Assembly: GCF_017114825.1 (NCBI RefSeq)
Contig: NZ_JADEVO010000005.1
Coordinates: forward strand, 1-64,000
DNA from: Pseudomonas gregormendelii
Lineage (GTDB): Bacteria; Pseudomonadota; Gammaproteobacteria; Pseudomonadales; Pseudomonadaceae
Length of the DNA: 64,000 nucleotides
Direction of reading: 5' to 3'
The translations under genes were made by a program, and so were the position numbers. The first letter of the stretch is position 1; each line of letters opens with the position of its first letter. This document shows positions 1-7,478 of the stretch, piece after piece. The notes beneath the pieces are model-generated. The model was given only the letters and a program-made list of their open reading frames with translations, was not told the DNA's origin and searched no databases.

Positions 1-52
1 GACTCAGTTCAATTTGTTCGTCTTCACTGAGCACGATGTCCTGAGAGTTCAT
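1..52 (-). CDS. Partial CDS, start of an unidentified gene cut by the left edge
   Basis: An ATG on the minus strand at 52-50 opens a frame that runs off the window. The first residues read MNSQDIVLSEDEQIELS. A GGAG ribosome-binding site lies seven bases upstream of the ATG. The gene is divergent from the phosphonate import genes, with about 107 bp between the starts, so it may be a regulator or another enzyme of the same system. Sixteen or so residues are too few to name a family. Confidence 0.5.
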   Translation of the reverse strand, partial: MNSQDIVLSEDEQIELS

Positions 53-159
53 GTGATCACTCCAAGCACTGACTGACCACATAAGCATAGCTCAGGTTAG
101 AAACTTATTTCAGAGACAGCACACTAGGATGGCTCTCATCTGCTTTATGAGGTCTGTCC
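53..159. promoter_or_regulatory. Divergent intergenic region upstream of the phosphonate cluster
   Basis: This 107 bp stretch separates two divergent start codons and must carry both promoters. It is more AT-rich than its surroundings around 84-115. A GAGG ribosome-binding site precedes the ATG at 160. I could not assign convincing -35/-10 boxes or a Pho box by eye. Confidence 0.4.
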
Positions 160-1236
160 ATGAACCACTCGATCGCAACTGCCCTGACCAACCCCGGCGC
201 CCCGATGAAAGTGCGCGGCGTGCAGAAACGCTTTGGCGCGTTCACTGCGCTGGATAACGTTTCCCTCGACGTGGCAGCCGGCGAGCTGGTTTGCCTGCTC
301 GGTCCGTCGGGCTGCGGCAAGACTACTTTGCTACGCTGCAGCGCCGGCCTGGAGAAACAGGACAGCGGCGAGCTGTACCTGGGCGATCGCGACGTTTCCC
401 ACCTGGCGCCCCAGGCCAGGGACTACGGCATTCTGTTCCAGTCCTACGCCTTGTTCCCCAATCTCACCGTCGAGGCAAACATCGCCTATGGCCTAGCCGG
501 CAGTGGTCGCGATGAAGTGCGTAAGCGTGTGGGGCAGATGCTGGAGCTGGTGGGCCTGATCGGCAGTGAAAAAAAGTACCCCGGGCAACTGTCCGGCGGC
601 CAGCAGCAACGCGTCGCCCTGGCGCGGGCATTGGCGCCGGCACCGTCGCTGTTGCTGCTCGATGAGCCGATGTCGGCCCTCGACGCCCGGGTTCGCGAGC
701 ATCTGTGCACCGAGCTGCGCCAGCTGCAGCGCAACCTGGGCATTACCACCCTGATGGTCACGCACAACCAGGACGAGGCCATGCTGATGGCCGACCGCAT
801 CGCCGTGATGAACAACGGCAAGGTCGAGCAGTACGCTACCGCGCAGGAAATCTACGACCGTCCGGCGACTCCCTTTGTCGCCGAGTTCGTCGGCCAAGGC
901 AACTGGCTGCCGTTCAGCCGCAGCAATGGCAGTCATGCCCAGGTGGGCGGGATGAACATGCGCCTGGCGGAGGGGGGCGCGAAAACCGCATCGGGGCGCT
1001 TGTTCTGCCGACCTGAAGCCATCTGCGTCAACCCGACGGTGCATGAGGAAAACCTGTTCCCGGCCAAGGTTCGCGAGATCACTTTCCTCGGCAACCGCTG
1101 CCGCATGAGTTTCGAACTCGACCAATTGCCTGGCCATGCGCTGCTCGCCGAGCTGGCGCCTGAAGCCATGCCGCGTCTTGGCGCGCAGCAGATCATGGTG
1201 GCTTTGCCACCGCGCAGCCTGCAGGTATTCGCCTGA
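160..1236 (+). CDS. phnT: Phosphonate (2-aminoethylphosphonate-type) ABC transporter ATP-binding protein
   Basis: Cytoplasmic ATPase that powers the importer formed with the next two genes. The 358-residue protein has Walker A GPSGCGKT at 48-55, signature LSGGQ at 144-148 and Walker B LLLLDE at 164-169. A C-terminal regulatory (TOBE-like) domain follows from about residue 240. The start at 160 is supported by a GAGG box. The stop overlaps the permease ATG (TGATG), so the two are translationally coupled. The ATPase alone resembles spermidine/iron family ATPases. The assignment to aminoethylphosphonate rests on the company of a fused permease, an FAD oxidoreductase and PhnZ, a combination known from phosphonate loci. 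The substrate is therefore inferred. Confidence 0.8.
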   Translation: MNHSIATALTNPGAPMKVRGVQKRFGAFTALDNVSLDVAAGELVCLLGPSGCGKTTLLRCSAGLEKQDSGELYLGDRDVSHLAPQARDYGILFQSYALFPNLTVEANIAYGLAGSGRDEVRKRVGQMLELVGLIGSEKKYPGQLSGGQQQRVALARALAPAPSLLLLDEPMSALDARVREHLCTELRQLQRNLGITTLMVTHNQDEAMLMADRIAVMNNGKVEQYATAQEIYDRPATPFVAEFVGQGNWLPFSRSNGSHAQVGGMNMRLAEGGAKTASGRLFCRPEAICVNPTVHEENLFPAKVREITFLGNRCRMSFELDQLPGHALLAELAPEAMPRLGAQQIMVALPPRSLQVFA

Positions 1237-2960
1237 TGAGCGCGAACATCGCCCTGCCGATGCCGCGCAAGCAGGTGCGGCAGACTTCCCGGGCCGAGAT
1301 TGGCGATAGGCTGTTCGTGGTCGGCGGCAAAGTGGTTTTGCTGGTATTGCTCGGCGTCGCGGTATTGCTGCCGTTGCTGGCGATCTTCTGGCGCGGGTTC
1401 AGCGCCGAGGCCGGGCAGGGCGGTGGCCTGGTCGCCGCCCGGGAGTTGGTAACCAGTGCGAACTTCCACTGGCTGTTGGGCAACAGCCTGAAAGTTTCCC
1501 TCAGCGTAGCGGCTATTGTCGTCCCGCTGGCCTACCTCTTTGCCTACGCGCTGCAACGAACGCTGATTCCAGGCAAAGGCGTCTGGCGCGGTATTTCCCT
1601 GTTGCCGCTGATGGCGCCCTCAATGCTGCCGGGAATCGCCCTGGTCTATCTGTTCGGCAACCAGGGCATGTTGCGCGGCCTGCTCTCGGACAACATCTAC
1701 GGTTTCTGGGGCATTGTTCTGGGCGAGGTCATCTACACCTTCCCGCATGCCTTGATGATCCTGCTGTCAGCGCTGTCATTGGCAGATGCGCGCCTGTTCG
1801 ACGCGGCTTCCAGCATGGGCGCCAGTCCGGCGAAAGCTTTTCGCAGCATCACCTGGCCGGCGACGCGTCAGGCCGTGTTCGCGGCGTTCTGCCTGGTGTT
1901 CACCCTGACCATTACCGACTTTGGCGTGCCCGTGGTGGTCGGCGGCGATTATCAAGTGCTGGCACTGGAAGCTTATAAGGCGGTGGTCGGCCAGCAACAG
2001 TTCGGCCGTGGCGCGTTGATCGGCATGGTCCTGCTGCTGCCGGCACTGCTCAGCTTCGGTGTCGACGCCTGGTTGCGTCGCCGTCACGGCGACTCCATGA
2101 GCGGTAGGGCGCAAGTGTTCAAACCGCTGCCATCGCCCCTGCGAGACAGGTGTTACCTGGCGATCGTGATGCTGATCTGCGCGGTGCTGTTGCTGGTATT
2201 TGGCATGGCGGTGTTCTCGTCGCTGGTGAAATTCTGGCCGTACAACCTGTCGCTGTCGCTCAATCACTACCAGTTCAACGACACGGCAGGTGGTGGCTGG
2301 CTGGCCTACGGCAACAGCGTGAAGATGGCCGTGTGCACAGCGCTGATCGGCAGCGTGCTGATCTTCACCGGCGCCTACCTGATGGAAAAAACCAAGGGCC
2401 AGCGCGGCCTGAACCTGACCTTGCGCATGCTCAGCTTTGTGCCGATGGCGGTGCCCGGCCTGGTGCTCGGCCTGGGTTATGTCTTCTTCTTCAATCTCAC
2501 TGGCAACCCGCTGCATGTGCTGTACGGGTCCATGACGCTGCTGGTGGTGTGCACGATTGCTCATTATTTGACCACCGCCCAGATGACCGCCACCACAGCG
2601 CTGCGCCAACTCGATGGCGAGTTCGAAGCCGCTGCGTTGTCGCTCAAGGCACCGCTGTATCGGCACTACCTGCGTGTCACCGTGCCGATCTGCCTGCCCG
2701 CGCTGCTGGACATCGTGCGCTACCTGTTCGTCTCGGCGATGACCACCGTCTCGGCCGCGATCTTCCTGTACAGCCCCGACACCATCCTCGCGGCGGTGGC
2801 GGTGCTGAACATGGATGACGCCGGTAACGTTGGCGGTGCGGCCGCGATGTCGACCCTGATTCTGTTCACCTCGGCGGGCGTGTCCCTGCTGCTGGCCTGG
2901 GCCTCGCGCGGTTTGCTGCGTCGCTCCCAGGCCTGGCGGCAGACCGTGCCCGGAAAATAG
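1236..2960 (+). CDS. phnU: Phosphonate ABC transporter permease, two fused permease domains
   Basis: Inner-membrane channel of the importer. At 574 residues it holds two binding-protein-dependent permease domains in tandem, each with about six hydrophobic segments. The EAA-type loops that contact the ATPase are visible as DAASSMGASPAKAFRSITWP in the first half and EAAALSLKAPLYRHYLRVTVP-like sequence in the second. Such double-length permeases are typical of the PhnU/FbpB class, so one chain can form the whole channel. The start ATG shares a base with the ATPase stop. The 27 bp to the binding-protein gene carry an AGGAG box. Confidence 0.8.
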   Translation: MSANIALPMPRKQVRQTSRAEIGDRLFVVGGKVVLLVLLGVAVLLPLLAIFWRGFSAEAGQGGGLVAARELVTSANFHWLLGNSLKVSLSVAAIVVPLAYLFAYALQRTLIPGKGVWRGISLLPLMAPSMLPGIALVYLFGNQGMLRGLLSDNIYGFWGIVLGEVIYTFPHALMILLSALSLADARLFDAASSMGASPAKAFRSITWPATRQAVFAAFCLVFTLTITDFGVPVVVGGDYQVLALEAYKAVVGQQQFGRGALIGMVLLLPALLSFGVDAWLRRRHGDSMSGRAQVFKPLPSPLRDRCYLAIVMLICAVLLLVFGMAVFSSLVKFWPYNLSLSLNHYQFNDTAGGGWLAYGNSVKMAVCTALIGSVLIFTGAYLMEKTKGQRGLNLTLRMLSFVPMAVPGLVLGLGYVFFFNLTGNPLHVLYGSMTLLVVCTIAHYLTTAQMTATTALRQLDGEFEAAALSLKAPLYRHYLRVTVPICLPALLDIVRYLFVSAMTTVSAAIFLYSPDTILAAVAVLNMDDAGNVGGAAAMSTLILFTSAGVSLLLAWASRGLLRRSQAWRQTVPGK

Positions 2961-2987
2961 ATCTGTCCCCATAAAAGGAGCTGCATC

Positions 2988-4013
2988 ATGTTCAAGCCTA
3001 TGGCCCTGGCCGCTGCTGTCCTCACCGCTTTCAGCCTGAACGCCTTTGCGGCGAAAACCGAGTTGACGGTGTACACCGCGCTCGAAGCGGAACAGCTCAA
3101 GACTTACAAAGAGGCATTTGAAAAAGCCAACCCGGACATCGGGATCAAGTGGGTTCGCGACTCTACAGGCATCATCACCGCCAAGCTGCTGGCTGAGAAA
3201 GCCCGCCCGCAGGCTGATGCCGTGTGGGGCCTGGCGGCATCGAGCCTGGCGATTCTCGACCAGCAAGGCATGCTGCAGAGCTATGCACCCAAGGACCTGG
3301 ACAAGATCGGTGGCAACTACCGTGACGCCGCCAATCCACCCGCCTGGGTCGGCATGGATGTCTGGGCCGCGACCATCTGCTTCAACACCGTCGAGGCCGA
3401 GAAACAGGGGCTGACCAAGCCGGTAAGCTGGCAGGACCTGACCAAGCCTGAGTACAAAGGCAAAATCGTGATGCCTAACCCGGCGTCGTCCGGCACTGGT
3501 TTCCTCGACGTCAGCGCCTGGCTGCAAACCTTCGGCGAGAAGCAGGGCTGGCAGTACATGGACGACCTGCACCAGAACATCGGGCAATACGTCCACTCCG
3601 GCTCCAAGCCTTGCAAGCTCGCCGCCTCCGGCGAATTCCCGATCGGCATTTCCTTTGAATACCCGGCCGTTCAACTCAAGCGCCAGGGCGCTCCGCTCGA
3701 CATCATCCTGCCGAAGGAAGGCCTTGGCTGGGAGATCGAAGCCACCGCGCTGATCAAGGGCTCGCAGCACGAAGAAGCGGCGAAGAAGCTGGCTGATTTC
3801 TCTGCCAGTCCGGCGGCGATGGAGCTGTATAAAGAGAACTTTGCGGTGCTGGCTCAGCCGGGAATCGCCAAGCCACAGACCGAGCTGCCGGCGGATTACG
3901 AGCAGCGCTTGATCAAGAACGACTTTGCCTGGGCGTCGAAGAATCGCGACGAAATCCTGACCGAGTGGCGCAAGCGCTATGACGGCAAGTCCGAGAAAGT
4001 GGCTGCCAAGTAG
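2988..4013 (+). CDS. phnS: Periplasmic substrate-binding protein of the phosphonate importer
   Basis: Captures the substrate in the periplasm and delivers it to the permease. The 341-residue protein begins with a clear Sec signal peptide (MFKPMALAAAV...NAFA, cleavage near residue 21). The mature protein starts with LTVYTALEAEQLKTY, the pattern of the extracellular solute-binding family that includes ferric-iron and aminoethylphosphonate binders. It sits downstream of the permease behind an AGGAG box. The iron-binding tyrosine pair typical of FbpA was not searched in detail, so an iron substrate is excluded mainly by the neighbouring PhnZ and FAD oxidase. A 241 bp REP-rich gap follows before the enzymes. 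Confidence 0.75.
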   Translation: MFKPMALAAAVLTAFSLNAFAAKTELTVYTALEAEQLKTYKEAFEKANPDIGIKWVRDSTGIITAKLLAEKARPQADAVWGLAASSLAILDQQGMLQSYAPKDLDKIGGNYRDAANPPAWVGMDVWAATICFNTVEAEKQGLTKPVSWQDLTKPEYKGKIVMPNPASSGTGFLDVSAWLQTFGEKQGWQYMDDLHQNIGQYVHSGSKPCKLAASGEFPIGISFEYPAVQLKRQGAPLDIILPKEGLGWEIEATALIKGSQHEEAAKKLADFSASPAAMELYKENFAVLAQPGIAKPQTELPADYEQRLIKNDFAWASKNRDEILTEWRKRYDGKSEKVAAK

Positions 4014-4040
4014 GATCTTTATCGGCTGACAGGGCCACTT

Positions 4041-4228
4041 CGCGGGCAAGCCCGCTCCCACAGGTTTCGAGGTGTTCGCGAATTTGGCGTTCACTACAAA
4101 CCCTGTGGGAGCTGCAGTGAACACCACAGAGCCTGTGGGGCCTGGCAAGCCAGCTCCAATAGGGATTTGTAGTGAACACAGATGTTGTGAACACCAATGA
4201 ACCTGTGGGAGCGGGCTTGCCCGCGAAG
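4041..4228. repeat. REP cluster between phnS and the FAD oxidoreductase gene
   Basis: At least three REP-type units are visible. One arm reads CGCGGGCAAGCCCGCTCCCA at 4041-4060. A complementary arm TGTGGGAGCGGGCTTGCCCG lies at 4204-4223. Degenerate copies (GTGGGAGCTGCAG, GGCAAGCCAGCTCC) sit between them. Folded RNA here could lower enzyme expression relative to the transporter genes upstream. Confidence 0.85.
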
Positions 4229-4254
4229 GCTGCTTCGAATTCAGGACAAAACCC

Positions 4255-5385
4255 ATGACACAACACAGCGACATACTGATCGTCGGCGCCGGCATCCTGG
4301 GTCTGTCCCATGCCTACGCCGCCGCCAGGCGCGGGCTCAAGGTCAGCGTTTTCGAACGCAGCGAAACACCCCTGGGCGCCTCGGTGCGCAACTTCGGCCA
4401 GGCCCTGGTCACCGGCCAGCCACCCGGCCCGATGCTCGAACTGGCCAAGGCCAGCCGTGATATCTGGGGCCAATGGGCGCAACTTGCCGGGCTGCAGCTC
4501 AAGCGCAATGGCTCGTACCTGTTCGCCCGCACGGAAGCCGAAGAGGATTTGCTCGAAGCCTTTTGCGCCGGCCGCGCGGTGGAACACGATTACCGCGTCG
4601 ACCTGCTGCGCGGCTCAGCGCTACGCGATTTGTATGGCGGTCAATTCCGCCATCACCGGGCCGCGCTGCATGGCCTGGAGGATCAGCAACTGTATTCCCG
4701 GGAAGCGATCCCGGCATTGATCGACTACCTGCGCCGCGAGCTGGGCGTCGAGTTTCATTTTTCGACGCTGGTGCGCGACATTGAACCGGGCCGCGTGCAC
4801 AGCACTGCGGGGGTGTTCAGTGCCGGGCAGATCATCGTTTGCTCCGGTCATGATTATCAGACCCTGCTGGCCGGCCCCATCGCCGAGCTCAACCCGCAAG
4901 TCTGTCGCCTGCAAATGCTGCGGGCGCGGCCGCAGGTCAACCTCAACCTGCAACATGCGCTGCTCACCGGCCTGAGCTGCGTGCACTACGGTGCTTTTGC
5001 CGATCTGCCCGAAGCTGCGGCAGTGCAGGCGCAGATTGTGCGAGAAACACCCTACTTGCACGAAAACGGCATTCACCTGCTGATTAGCCCGACGCCTTAC
5101 GGCGAATTGATCATTGGCGACTCGCACCATTACGGCAACGATGCCTCACCCTTCAATGCCGAGCAGGTGGATGACTACATGATCGAACTGGCCGAGCAGA
5201 CGCTTGGCTGCAAGATCAAAGTGGTGGAGCGCTGGCAGGGCGTCTACGGTTCACGTGGGCCGGCGCCCTTTTCGTTCCTGCGTCCTGCCGGCGGGCTGAG
5301 TGCAGCGCTGATGCACAGCGGGGTCGGCATGAGCGTCGGGCCGGCCATGGCTGAGCGCAACGTGGCGATCTTGCTGGGGGAATAA
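4255..5385 (+). CDS. FAD-dependent oxidoreductase of phosphonate loci (TIGR03364-like amine oxidase)
   Basis: The 376-residue protein has an N-terminal Rossmann FAD motif, IVGAGILGLSHAYAAARRG at about residues 9-27, followed by FERSE. The C-terminal half has the DAO/glycine-oxidase layout ending in GVGMSVGPAMAERN. Members of this clade recur next to PhnZ-type HD oxygenases. From memory, recent work on recurrent FAD enzymes in phosphonate catabolism (called PbfC/PbfD) showed oxidation of aminoalkyl phosphonates or N-methyl derivatives. The likely role is oxidative deamination or demethylation of the imported compound. The stop is two bases before the PhnZ start, so both enzymes are made together. 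The exact substrate cannot be read from the sequence. Confidence 0.75.
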   Translation: MTQHSDILIVGAGILGLSHAYAAARRGLKVSVFERSETPLGASVRNFGQALVTGQPPGPMLELAKASRDIWGQWAQLAGLQLKRNGSYLFARTEAEEDLLEAFCAGRAVEHDYRVDLLRGSALRDLYGGQFRHHRAALHGLEDQQLYSREAIPALIDYLRRELGVEFHFSTLVRDIEPGRVHSTAGVFSAGQIIVCSGHDYQTLLAGPIAELNPQVCRLQMLRARPQVNLNLQHALLTGLSCVHYGAFADLPEAAAVQAQIVRETPYLHENGIHLLISPTPYGELIIGDSHHYGNDASPFNAEQVDDYMIELAEQTLGCKIKVVERWQGVYGSRGPAPFSFLRPAGGLSAALMHSGVGMSVGPAMAERNVAILLGE

Positions 5386-5387
5386 TC

Positions 5388-5948
5388 ATGGAGCGCAATG
5401 AGCAAGTGATTGGCGAGGTTTTCGCCCTGTACGAGCGTTACGGCGCCAGCGACTACATCGGCGAGCCGGTGTCGCAGATCGAGCATATGTCACAGGCCGC
5501 CGAACTGGCCATGGCCGAAGGTTTTGACGATGAGGTGGTGCTGGCGGCGTTCTTCCACGACATCGGGCATATCTGCGCTGCCGATGACGCCAGGAACATG
5601 GGCGGATTTGGCGTGGTCAGCCATGAGCAGTTGGGTGCCGATTATCTGCGGCGCGCAGGTTTCAGCGAGCGCCTGGCGCGGCTGGTCGAGTATCACGTTC
5701 AGGCCAAGCGTTATCTGACCCTCAGGGAGCCTGGGTACTACGAGCGATTGAGTGAAGCCAGTCGCCGGACCCTGGTGCATCAGGGTGGGGTGATGTCCAT
5801 TGAGGAAGCTGAGGCATTCGAGCGTGATCCCTTGTGCGCCGTGAGCCTGCGCATGCGGCAGTGGGATGAGTTAGCCAAGGAGATGGATGTTCCGGTGATT
5901 GATCTGGGGGTGTTGAAGGCCAAGGCGTTGCGGCTATTGGTGATCTAG
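5388..5948 (+). CDS. phnZ: PhnZ-type HD-domain mixed-valent di-iron oxygenase
   Basis: PhnZ cleaves the C-P bond of (R)-1-hydroxy-2-aminoethylphosphonate to glycine and phosphate, using O2 and an Fe(II)/Fe(III) pair. The 186-residue length fits. Every active-site residue I recall from the PhnZ structures is present with a constant offset of one: Y23 and E26 (substrate-gating pair), H33, H57-D58, H61, H79, H103 and D160. The HD motif reads FFHDIGHI. The gene is coupled to the FAD oxidoreductase (2 bp gap, RBS inside the upstream gene end). The hydroxylase PhnY that normally makes the substrate is not in the window. A TmpB-like specificity for trimethylated substrates is a possible alternative. 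Confidence 0.85.
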   Translation: MERNEQVIGEVFALYERYGASDYIGEPVSQIEHMSQAAELAMAEGFDDEVVLAAFFHDIGHICAADDARNMGGFGVVSHEQLGADYLRRAGFSERLARLVEYHVQAKRYLTLREPGYYERLSEASRRTLVHQGGVMSIEEAEAFERDPLCAVSLRMRQWDELAKEMDVPVIDLGVLKAKALRLLVI

Positions 5949-5990
5949 GGCAGACGGACCGCGTTGCTTTCTTCGTCGAACCGCCGCCCT

Positions 5991-6078
5991 GAGCAAGCCC
6001 GCTCCCACCTGGTTCAGGGTTGGTCACATAGTGTGTGTCCAACACCGATCCACTGTGGGAGCGGGCTTGCTCGCGAAA
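5991..6078. repeat. REP pair at convergent junction phnZ / GTPase gene
   Basis: Inverted arms GAGCAAGCCCGCTCCCAC (5991-6008) and GTGGGAGCGGGCTTGCTCGC (6056-6075) can form a long hairpin between convergent genes. Confidence 0.9.
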
Positions 6079-6101
6079 GGGGCTGTACAGTAACCAGAGG
6101 T

Positions 6102-7478
6102 CTAAAGCTGCTGCGCCAGCACCTCTATCTGCTCCTGCCGCTCCGCCTGATTCAACTTCGCATGGGGGTTGAGCGACGACCACTGGGGATAGGCCCGGGC
6201 CTTGTTCAGTGCTTCCGGCAACTTGCCTTCGCGCCAGGTCTTGTCCTGTGGCGTGGCGACCTGGATGCTCTCCAGCGCTGCATGCCCGCGGGCATTCAGG
6301 GCCAGCAGCAGTTGGCGCTGGCGTAATGCCAACAGCCGCAGCACGCTGTCGTCGACAGTCAGTTCTCGCTGGCCCTTGATCTTGCCCAGCAGGCGGCTGC
6401 CGTAGCTGCGCGCGGTTTGCAGGGCGCCGCCGGCAATGGCGCCGGCCAGTGCCGCGGCGCCCAGCGTCAGACCACCGACCAGCAAATCCACACCGGCACC
6501 GGCGGCTGCGCCGGCGGCGATGCCACCGCCAACCCGAACGCCCAGTTGCTTGAGGGTCTCGGGATTGAACAGGTCATCGCCCCAGCGGCCATCAAGCAAC
6601 GGCAAGTCGCTGGCGGCGGCATCTTGCGGGCGGAAAGCGTAGAGTTTGAGCAAGGCTTCGACGCACCGCTGTTCCCGCTGGCGCACGGCCTTGCGCAGTT
6701 CGCTGATCGCCTGCTGTTCCTGCTCGGCCTCGGCGGCGACGCTGCGTCGACACGCGGCGCAGTCGATCAACAATTCGGCTATCAACCGCGCGGCGCTATG
6801 CTGGCGGGCCAGGCGCTGGGCTTGCTGATCGGCGATCAGGCGTTCCAGCTGCGGCCGGGCGTTCTCCAGCAGCAGTGCCAGGCTTTCATACAGTCGACGT
6901 TCGCCATCTTCCGGCGGGGCGACGCTGTCGAAGCGTACCAGGGCATGCAGACCCAGCCGCGCCAATGCTTCGCGCCAATCCGGTTCACGATGGTTGGCGC
7001 TGCTGACGAAGTTCAGCACCGGCAGCAGGGGTTTGCCGCAACTGGCCAGCACTTCGAGCTCGTCGCGGTATTTGGATAACACCGGTTCGCGGGCATCGAT
7101 GACATAAAGGCCGGCATCACAGGTGAGCAACTGGCGCAGTACCTTGGCTTCCTGCTCGAAACGCTGCCGGGCCTCGCTGCCCTCAAGGAATCGGGCCAGG
7201 CGTGCCGGGCCGTCGAGGCGCTCGCCGGGGCGCTCCAGGCGCTCGAGATAATCGAGCAGGGCGATGGCATCTTCCAGGCCCGGAGTGTCGAACAGGTCAA
7301 GCAACGGCTCGCCGTCCACCGACAGGCGCGCACCTTCGACATGGCGGGTGGTGCTGGGCCGATGAGACACTTCGCCGAATCCGACATCCCGGGTCAGGGT
7401 TCGCAGCAACGAGGTTTTGCCGACGTTGGTGTGACCCACCACCGCGAGTTTCAGCGGGTTTTTTCGTGAATCAGTCAT
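6102..7478 (-). CDS. DUF3482-family Era-like GTPase with glycine-rich hydrophobic segment
   Basis: The 458-residue protein starts with a GTPase domain: P-loop GHTNVGKTS at about 15-23 and switch-II motif DTPGLE near residue 64. The usual NKxD specificity motif is not obvious; LNFVSS occupies the expected place. A DUF3482 region follows. Residues 316-352 form a Gly/Ala-rich hydrophobic stretch (GGGIAAGAAAG ... AGAIAGGAL) that resembles a membrane-inserting glycine zipper. The start overlaps the end of the DUF2868 gene by 8 bp, so the two proteins are probably a functional pair at the inner membrane. The biological role is unknown; mechanosensing or membrane remodelling are only guesses. Confidence 0.75.
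   Translation of the reverse strand: MTDSRKNPLKLAVVGHTNVGKTSLLRTLTRDVGFGEVSHRPSTTRHVEGARLSVDGEPLLDLFDTPGLEDAIALLDYLERLERPGERLDGPARLARFLEGSEARQRFEQEAKVLRQLLTCDAGLYVIDAREPVLSKYRDELEVLASCGKPLLPVLNFVSSANHREPDWREALARLGLHALVRFDSVAPPEDGERRLYESLALLLENARPQLERLIADQQAQRLARQHSAARLIAELLIDCAACRRSVAAEAEQEQQAISELRKAVRQREQRCVEALLKLYAFRPQDAAASDLPLLDGRWGDDLFNPETLKQLGVRVGGGIAAGAAAGAGVDLLVGGLTLGAAALAGAIAGGALQTARSYGSRLLGKIKGQRELTVDDSVLRLLALRQRQLLLALNARGHAALESIQVATPQDKTWREGKLPEALNKARAYPQWSSLNPHAKLNQAERQEQIEVLAQQL

Noticed and set aside
1776-4295. 839-codon open frame on the minus strand
   Set aside because: It runs antisense across the phosphonate permease and binding-protein genes, has a low-complexity His/Gln/Arg-rich composition and no homology. 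It is a shadow of GC-rich coding DNA.
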